Part shown: piece after piece, positions 59,267 to 64,000 of the stretch | Position numbering within the stretch: position 1 is the stretch's first letter | Layout of the letters: each line of letters begins with the position of its first letter | NCBI RefSeq assembly: GCF_012849055.1 | Contig: NZ_CP051677.1 | Span: forward strand, 496,001-560,000 | Origin: Spirosoma rhododendri | GTDB taxonomy: Bacteria > Bacteroidota > Bacteroidia > Cytophagales > Spirosomataceae | Length of the DNA: 64,000 nucleotides | Direction: 5' to 3' | The notes under the pieces: model-generated | Database searches by the model: none | The model's input: the letters and a program-made list of their open reading frames with translations, nothing else | What the model was told of the DNA's origin: nothing | Position numbers and translations under genes: made by a program

Positions 59267-60840
59267 GTACTATCGGACGATACTGGCGGACGGTCCGTCA
59301 TCTGCATGCCCGGCAGATGGTGTATCAGCTTGCCTACAGACTTCGCCAGCGATCGGCACTACGGTTGCCCAATCACGCACCGACGGGCTACCCACTGACG
59401 GTACCGGAGCCCACAAAGCCGGTGTCTTACAACGTCGATGGCACCTTTTCGCTGCTGAACTGCCCCCCGCTGCGCCCGGAAAACTGGAATGAAGCGCGGC
59501 ATGGCAAGCTCTGGACCTATACGCTTAACTACTTCGACTGCCTCAATCAGCCGACGATGGATATGGCGACGGGACTGGCGCTGATCGACGATTTTATACA
59601 GCAGACCAGCGAACTTGTCGACGGTATGGAACCGTACCCGATCTCGCTGCGCATCGGCAACTGGGTTCAGTTTCTGAGCCGCCATCGGGTACAGGACGCT
59701 TACATCAACACGCACCTGTTCATGCAGGCCGATCGACTGCACCACCGCCTGGAATACCATCTGGGGGGCAATCATCTGCTCGAAAACGGCATTGCGCTGC
59801 TGACGGCTTCCCTGTTTTTTCGGCACCGGCGCTGGTTCGACAAAGGGCGTTCACTGCTCTTGGCCGAACTCGACCGCCAGATACTCCCCGACGGGGGGCA
59901 CGACGAACGCAGCCCGATGTACCACCAGATCCTGCTCGACCGGCTGCTCGATCTGCTGTTTATACTGCGCGGGTCTGGCTGGCCGACTGATACGGCACTC
60001 ATGGAGTTTCTGACGCGAAAGGTCGGGCAGATGCTGGGCTGGCTCGATACCATTACGTTTGGCAACGGCGCTATTCCGCTGGTCAACGATGCAGCCGTCG
60101 GCATGGCACCCGATACCTGTCAGCTTCGGTGGAAAGCGATCCGGCTGGGCGTGCGCCCGATCGGCGGTCGGCTGGCGGAGTCGGGTTACCGTATGATTCG
60201 TCGGCCCCGCTACGAACTGCTGGCCGACGTAGGGCCGATCGGGTCGGGGCTTCAGCCGGGTCATGCCCACGCCGATACACTGTCGTTTATTCTGCACATC
60301 GACGACAAGCCCGTCCTGATCGATGCGGGCACCTCAACCTATCAATTGGGCGTTCGGCGCCTGTGGGAGCGCAGTACGGCCGCGCACAACACCGTCGAGG
60401 TAGGCGGGTTAAGCTCGTCGGAAGTGTGGAGCACGTTCAGGGTGGGGCAGCGGGCCCGGGCCACCGTAACAGCAAGCAGCGACGATACACTGATAGCCTG
60501 CCACGACGGTTATAATGAGTTAGGTATCGTTCACGAACGATGCTGGCAGGTAACCCCCACTGTTATTCGCATCGTGGATCAACTCGTTCCGAACCGTCGA
60601 CGCCCGGAGACAAAAACCGGGATCGCCCGGTTCTACGTCCACCCCGACGTCCGGGTTCAGCAGTCGGATTCGGGTATTCGGCTTGGATCGCATCAGCTAT
60701 CTTTTCTGGCTGATATGCCTCCGACGATTCGTATCACCCCAGTGGACCTGAGCGACGGCTTCAACCGGCTCCGGCGCGGCACGTGCATTGCTGTAACCTT
60801 CCAGCAACAACTTACCACGACGCTCGCCCTCGACGAATGA
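59263..60840 (+). CDS. Heparinase II/III-like polysaccharide lyase family protein
   Basis: A 525-residue protein without a clear signal peptide. The N-terminal part is an alpha-toroid-like domain (TYTLNYFDCLNQ; HHRLEYHLGGNHLLENGIAL). The C-terminal part is the Heparinase_II_III beta domain (LQPGHAHADTLSFILHIDDK; STAAHNTVEVGG). Conserved Asn/His in LGGNHLLEN and the HAHAD motif support a lyase fold. In clusters with glycosyltransferases such proteins often take part in exopolysaccharide assembly. It overlaps the next gene by four bases (ATGA). Confidence 0.92.
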   Translation: MSTIGRYWRTVRHLHARQMVYQLAYRLRQRSALRLPNHAPTGYPLTVPEPTKPVSYNVDGTFSLLNCPPLRPENWNEARHGKLWTYTLNYFDCLNQPTMDMATGLALIDDFIQQTSELVDGMEPYPISLRIGNWVQFLSRHRVQDAYINTHLFMQADRLHHRLEYHLGGNHLLENGIALLTASLFFRHRRWFDKGRSLLLAELDRQILPDGGHDERSPMYHQILLDRLLDLLFILRGSGWPTDTALMEFLTRKVGQMLGWLDTITFGNGAIPLVNDAAVGMAPDTCQLRWKAIRLGVRPIGGRLAESGYRMIRRPRYELLADVGPIGSGLQPGHAHADTLSFILHIDDKPVLIDAGTSTYQLGVRRLWERSTAAHNTVEVGGLSSSEVWSTFRVGQRARATVTASSDDTLIACHDGYNELGIVHERCWQVTPTVIRIVDQLVPNRRRPETKTGIARFYVHPDVRVQQSDSGIRLGSHQLSFLADMPPTIRITPVDLSDGFNRLRRGTCIAVTFQQQLTTTLALDE

Positions 60841-62054
60841 CCATCCTGTACCTGACTTATTATTTCCACCCTGACCTGAGTGCCGGTTCGTTCCGCAACA
60901 CACCATTCGTCGATGAACTCGCCCGGCAGCTGAGCCCCGCCGATACGATACACGTCATCACGACCCAGCCTAACCGCTACCGCTCGTTCAGCGTAGCGGC
61001 TCCGGCGCAGGAAGACCGCAGCCCGGCAACCGGCGCGCGGGTGTGGGTAGAGCGGGTGCAAGTACCCGCCCATACGGGTAGCATGCGCAGTCAGGTCCGG
61101 GCGTTTGTCGCTTACTACCGGGCTGTCTGCCGCCTGACCCGCGACCATCATTACGACCGGGTGATGGTGTCGTCGTCGCGGCTGTTCACCGCGTTTTTAG
61201 GGTCGATGGTTGCGCGCCGACAGCGGGCGGAACTCTCGCTCGACATCCGGGATCTGTTTCGGGAAAGTATTCTGGATGTACTACCCCACCCGCTGATCCG
61301 GTTGCTCCTCAACCCGGTCCTGACCCGGATAGAGCGCTACACATTCGGCCGGGCGAAGCATATTAACCTCGTCTCAAAAGGGTTCAAGCCTTACTTCGAC
61401 CGATTTCCCCGCGTCAGCTACAGCTACTTCACCAACGGCATCGATACCGAATTTCTTTCCGCAGTCAGCGACGCAAGCAACCCATTGCCAGAAAACAAAC
61501 CACGCACGCTGCTCTACGCCGGAAACATCGGTGAGGGGCAGGGGTTGCATATCATTCTGCCGGAGGCCGCCCGGCTGCTCGGTAACGGCTATCGATTTAT
61601 CGTAATCGGCGACGGGGCCGGACGGCGAAAGCTCGAAGCGGCTATCCGGGTCGCGGGCGTCACGAACATCGACCTGCACGCACCCGTCAGTCGACACGAG
61701 CTGCTCGATGCGTACGCGCAGGCTGACTATCTGTTTGTACATCTCAACGACCTGAACGCATTCCGGCGGGTGCTACCGTCAAAACTGTTTGAGTACGGCG
61801 CTACCGACAAACCGATCGTGGCCGGGGTAGCCGGTTATGCCGCGCAGTTCATCCGTGAACACCTCACCAATACGCTGCTCTTTGCGCCGGGCGACGCGGC
61901 CGGGCTGGTACAGCAGCTACAGCAGACACGCTACCAACGACTGACCCGCCCCCAGTTTGTCGACCGGTTTCAACGCCAGACGATCATGGCCGACATGGCC
62001 CGTCATTGGCTGGCATCAGCGTCCGTTTTGCAGCCCGTTCCCACCGACGTTTAG
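60837..62054 (+). CDS. Glycosyltransferase family 4 (GT-B fold)
   Basis: A 405-residue cytosolic GT-B enzyme. The N-terminal domain opens MTILYLTYYFHPDLSAGSFR. The donor-binding domain includes LLYAGNIGEGQGLHIILPEA, FIVIGDGAGRRKLE and the acidic segment LPSKLFEYGATDKPIVAG. The start is the ATG overlapping the stop of the heparinase-like gene, so both are one translation unit. Substrates unknown; exopolysaccharide synthesis is the likely setting. Confidence 0.92.
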   Translation: MTILYLTYYFHPDLSAGSFRNTPFVDELARQLSPADTIHVITTQPNRYRSFSVAAPAQEDRSPATGARVWVERVQVPAHTGSMRSQVRAFVAYYRAVCRLTRDHHYDRVMVSSSRLFTAFLGSMVARRQRAELSLDIRDLFRESILDVLPHPLIRLLLNPVLTRIERYTFGRAKHINLVSKGFKPYFDRFPRVSYSYFTNGIDTEFLSAVSDASNPLPENKPRTLLYAGNIGEGQGLHIILPEAARLLGNGYRFIVIGDGAGRRKLEAAIRVAGVTNIDLHAPVSRHELLDAYAQADYLFVHLNDLNAFRRVLPSKLFEYGATDKPIVAGVAGYAAQFIREHLTNTLLFAPGDAAGLVQQLQQTRYQRLTRPQFVDRFQRQTIMADMARHWLASASVLQPVPTDV

Positions 62055-62071
62055 CCGTTTCTGTTGCCCAT

Positions 62072-62111
62072 AAAAAATGCCGACAGCCTGACGTGGCTGT
62101 CGGCATTTTTT
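62072..62111. terminator. Bidirectional terminator between glycosyltransferase and thioredoxin genes
   Basis: AAAAAATGCCGACAGCC pairs perfectly with GGCTGTCGGCATTTTTT over a 6-base loop. It serves the convergent genes on both sides. Confidence 0.93.
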
Positions 62112-62127
62112 ATGCGTTATACTGCGC

Positions 62128-62601
62128 TTACCGGATGCTGCGGCCTACGGCAATCAGTTCTTCGGCCGGAATGGCACCAACCACTTTCCGGATGACACGG
62201 CCATCGGCATTGATATACAGCAGGGTAGGATAAGCCTCCAGCGGGTACACTTCCGACAGGGCCGGGCCTTCGCCCTTCTCCATGTCCATCTTTACATTGA
62301 TGAATTTACTGTTGTACAGATCGCCCACGGCACGCTGCGTAAATACTTTCTTCTGCAACATCTTGCAGGGACCGCACCAGCTCGCGTACGCGTCTAGGAA
62401 GATGATTTTCTTCTCGGCCTTCGCCTTTTTCAGCACGTCTTTCCACGACGCTTCTGTAAACTGAATCCCTTCTTCTTTAGCGCTTGCCGGTTTGCCGGTT
62501 GACGACTTGCCGGGCGATGATTTACCGGGCGATGCGGCCCAGGTTCCTGCGAGCGTAGCGCCAACGAGCAACATTACCAGCAGCCAAGTTACTTTTCTCA
62601 T
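62128..62601 (-). CDS. Exported thioredoxin-family protein
   Basis: From the ATG at 62599-62601 the protein has 157 residues. A signal peptide (VTWLLVMLLVGATLAG) leads into a short Ser/Pro/Gly/Lys repeat linker (SPGKSSPGKSSTGK), then a thioredoxin fold with active site YASWCGPCKML (Cys76, Cys79) and a cis-Pro in EAYPTLLYI. It should work as a disulfide reductase in the periplasm. A longer frame to 62718 crosses the divergent promoter region. Confidence 0.92.
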   Translation of the reverse strand: MRKVTWLLVMLLVGATLAGTWAASPGKSSPGKSSTGKPASAKEEGIQFTEASWKDVLKKAKAEKKIIFLDAYASWCGPCKMLQKKVFTQRAVGDLYNSKFINVKMDMEKGEGPALSEVYPLEAYPTLLYINADGRVIRKVVGAIPAEELIAVGRSIR

Positions 62602-62774
62602 AGATCGACCGGCGAACCGGTATGTTTGATAGTTTCGGATGGATAACGAATCAACGGATCGCTTTCGTTTCTGCGCCGTTCGGAATCCAAAGTAAGCAAG
62701 TCGCCCGGCAAAACGCAACCGTGGCTTTTTGGCGATTCTTTCCGACCTTTGTCCCTTGTTCTTCCGCCTTCGTT

Positions 62775-63386
62775 ATGCCCGTTAAGCAAGCCGAATTTTT
62801 CGTCAGTAACTCCGACCCGGCTAAGTGCCCCCCACCCGACCGACCCGAATACGCGTTTATCGGGCGCTCCAACGTGGGCAAATCGTCGCTGATAAACATG
62901 CTGACGGGGCGTTCGTCGTTAGCCAAAACATCGGGCAAGCCGGGCAAAACGCAGCTCATCAACCATTTCATCATCGATAATGAATGGTACCTGGTCGATT
63001 TACCGGGTTATGGCTACGCGCAGGTGGGTAAGGCCGAACGCGAGAAGTTTGCAGCCCTGATCGATGGTTACCTCACCAGCCGCCCTAACCTGCTGTGCAT
63101 TTTCGTACTTGTCGACTCGCGCATCGACCCGCAGCGCATTGACCTCGACTTCATGACGAATCTTGGCGAGCGTGGTCTGCCGTTTGTCATCGTGTTTACC
63201 AAAACCGAAAAACTAAGTCAGCTTAAATTGCAGGCGGCACTCGATCAGTACCGGGCGACGCTGCTTCAGACCTGGGAAGAAACCCCGACCATGTTTGTAA
63301 CCTCGGCGGTGACGGCAGCCGGGCGCGAGGATATCCTGGGCTTTATCCGCCCCCTCAACGTCGACTACCGGGCCGCGAAGAAGTAG
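62775..63386 (+). CDS. engB: Ribosome-biogenesis GTPase EngB (YihA/YsxC)
   Basis: A 203-residue GTPase. G1 is GRSNVGKSS, G3 is DLPGYGYA, G5 is TSAV. G4 reads TKTEK, where the usual motif is TKxDK. It is needed for assembly of the large ribosomal subunit. The ATG at 62775 gives the usual N-terminus; an upstream start at 62622 would add a nonhomologous tail reaching close to the divergent thioredoxin start. Confidence 0.95.
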   Translation: MPVKQAEFFVSNSDPAKCPPPDRPEYAFIGRSNVGKSSLINMLTGRSSLAKTSGKPGKTQLINHFIIDNEWYLVDLPGYGYAQVGKAEREKFAALIDGYLTSRPNLLCIFVLVDSRIDPQRIDLDFMTNLGERGLPFVIVFTKTEKLSQLKLQAALDQYRATLLQTWEETPTMFVTSAVTAAGREDILGFIRPLNVDYRAAKK

Positions 63387-63499
63387 GCCCGGCGGGGTCG
63401 CAGCAGCCGGGTTGTTAATTCGTCTTAATTCATCAGTCCTTCATTAGAAAAAGGCAATACGCCGGCCGAAACAGGCGTTAGTCAGTTACTACAGTATTT

Positions 63500-63982
63500 A
63501 TGGAAGCCCTAAAACAGATTGCCAACATTGCCGGTCAGAGCGGCCTGTATCGTATCCTGAAACCCAGCCGCAACGGGGTCATTGTTGAAACGCTCGACGA
63601 TAAGAAAACCAAAACCATGATGGGCCCAACTGCCCGCGTTTCGGTTCTGAATGATATTTCAATTTACGTAGACACCGAAGAGCAGTCGGTGCCGCTGGCT
63701 GATGTGCTGCTGGCCGTCAACGAAAAGTACGGCGAGAACCTGACCGCTGATCCAAAAGGGTCGAACGACGAGCTGGCCGACTTCATGGCAACTGTCGTAC
63801 CCGATTACGACCGGGACCGCGTTCGCCCAGCCGACATCAAGAAGTTAATCGTGTGGTATGGCCTGCTCCGGCAACATGCCCCCGAGATTTTCGAGGCTCA
63901 GCCCGTAGCAGAACCAACCACCGACGAGGCACCGGCTGAAGAAGCACCAGCCACCGAGACTGAGTCGGACGAGAAAGCATAA
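63500..63982 (+). CDS. DUF5606-family protein
   Basis: A 160-residue cytosolic protein with the DUF5606 N-terminus (LKQIANIAGQSGLYRILKPS; GVIVETLD) and the later WYGLLRQHAPEI. The last 30 residues are an acidic Glu/Ala/Thr/Pro tail. The family is common in Bacteroidota and of unknown function. It is preceded by 113 bases and follows engB, but no shared operon signal is visible. Confidence 0.9.
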   Translation: MEALKQIANIAGQSGLYRILKPSRNGVIVETLDDKKTKTMMGPTARVSVLNDISIYVDTEEQSVPLADVLLAVNEKYGENLTADPKGSNDELADFMATVVPDYDRDRVRPADIKKLIVWYGLLRQHAPEIFEAQPVAEPTTDEAPAEEAPATETESDEKA

Positions 63983-64000
63983 GCAGAACGAGCCTACGGG

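Noticed and set aside
62622..62774. A longer EngB start at 62622
   Set aside because: The added 51 residues do not belong to the family and reach to within about 20 bases of the divergent thioredoxin start. The ATG at 62775 gives the normal N-terminus.

Overview
The window looks like the chromosome of a GC-rich member of the Bacteroidota, most likely order Cytophagales near Spirosoma/Fibrella (inference). The grounds are a full-length SprA (type IX secretion outer-membrane channel), secreted proteins with type IX C-terminal sorting domains, a GldF gliding ABC permease, a lipoprotein TamA (TamL) beside TamB, a DUF5606 protein, LytS/LytTR and TPR histidine-kinase systems, starts without Shine-Dalgarno sites, and promoters of the Bacteroidota type (TTTG, about 20 nt, TAnnTTTG). 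I found no tRNA, rRNA, CRISPR array, prophage or insertion sequence.

Layout. 1-2.4 kb: FtsX-like permease (cut by the window edge), its ATPase and a divergent GDSL esterase, the ybbP-ybbA-tesA neighbourhood known from other bacteria. 2.5-10.1 kb: tamL and tamB. 10.4-12.9 kb: a TerC-family protein and an isolated nuoN. 13.1-23.3 kb: an extracellular-protein region with two paralogous modular type IX cargo proteins and a convergent secreted metzincin protease. 23.4-28.8 kb: purQ, a two-gene 5'-nucleotidase, an unknown exported protein and ahcY. 29.1-34.9 kb: a LytS/LytTR pair, an S9 peptidase and a GH29 fucosidase. 35.1-42.8 kb: sprA. 42.9-53.1 kb: two TPR histidine kinases (one with a NarL-type regulator), a MarR-GNAT fusion, gcvH, a dihydroorotase-like protein lacking its HxH metal ligands, two DUF4199 membrane proteins (the first apparently frameshifted), gldF and a VanZ-like protein. 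53.5-64 kb: a short 6-phosphogluconate dehydrogenase, a fatty-acid desaturase, a lipoprotein nuclease, a TMTC-like membrane TPR protein, a heparinase II/III-like and glycosyltransferase pair, a thioredoxin, engB and a DUF5606 gene.

How the genes fit together. Much of the window serves the cell envelope: TamL/TamB for outer-membrane assembly, SprA for type IX export, and several proteins likely to use that route. The rest is housekeeping metabolism and signalling.

The most unusual signal lies between genes. Many gaps hold inverted repeats. One GC-rich palindrome occurs three times (11.2, 31.0 and 47.9 kb), with arms of up to 48 perfectly matched bases. A second, smaller family occurs twice. 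At least eight gaps hold arms built from quasi-periodic 7-8-nt words that differ from site to site but share one architecture, in some cases nesting a GC-rich hairpin. Known feature types do not explain these. The second notable signal is an approximately 80-residue Cys-bounded module reused eight times in the two cargo proteins, with a plant-type leucine-rich-repeat block inserted between copies.
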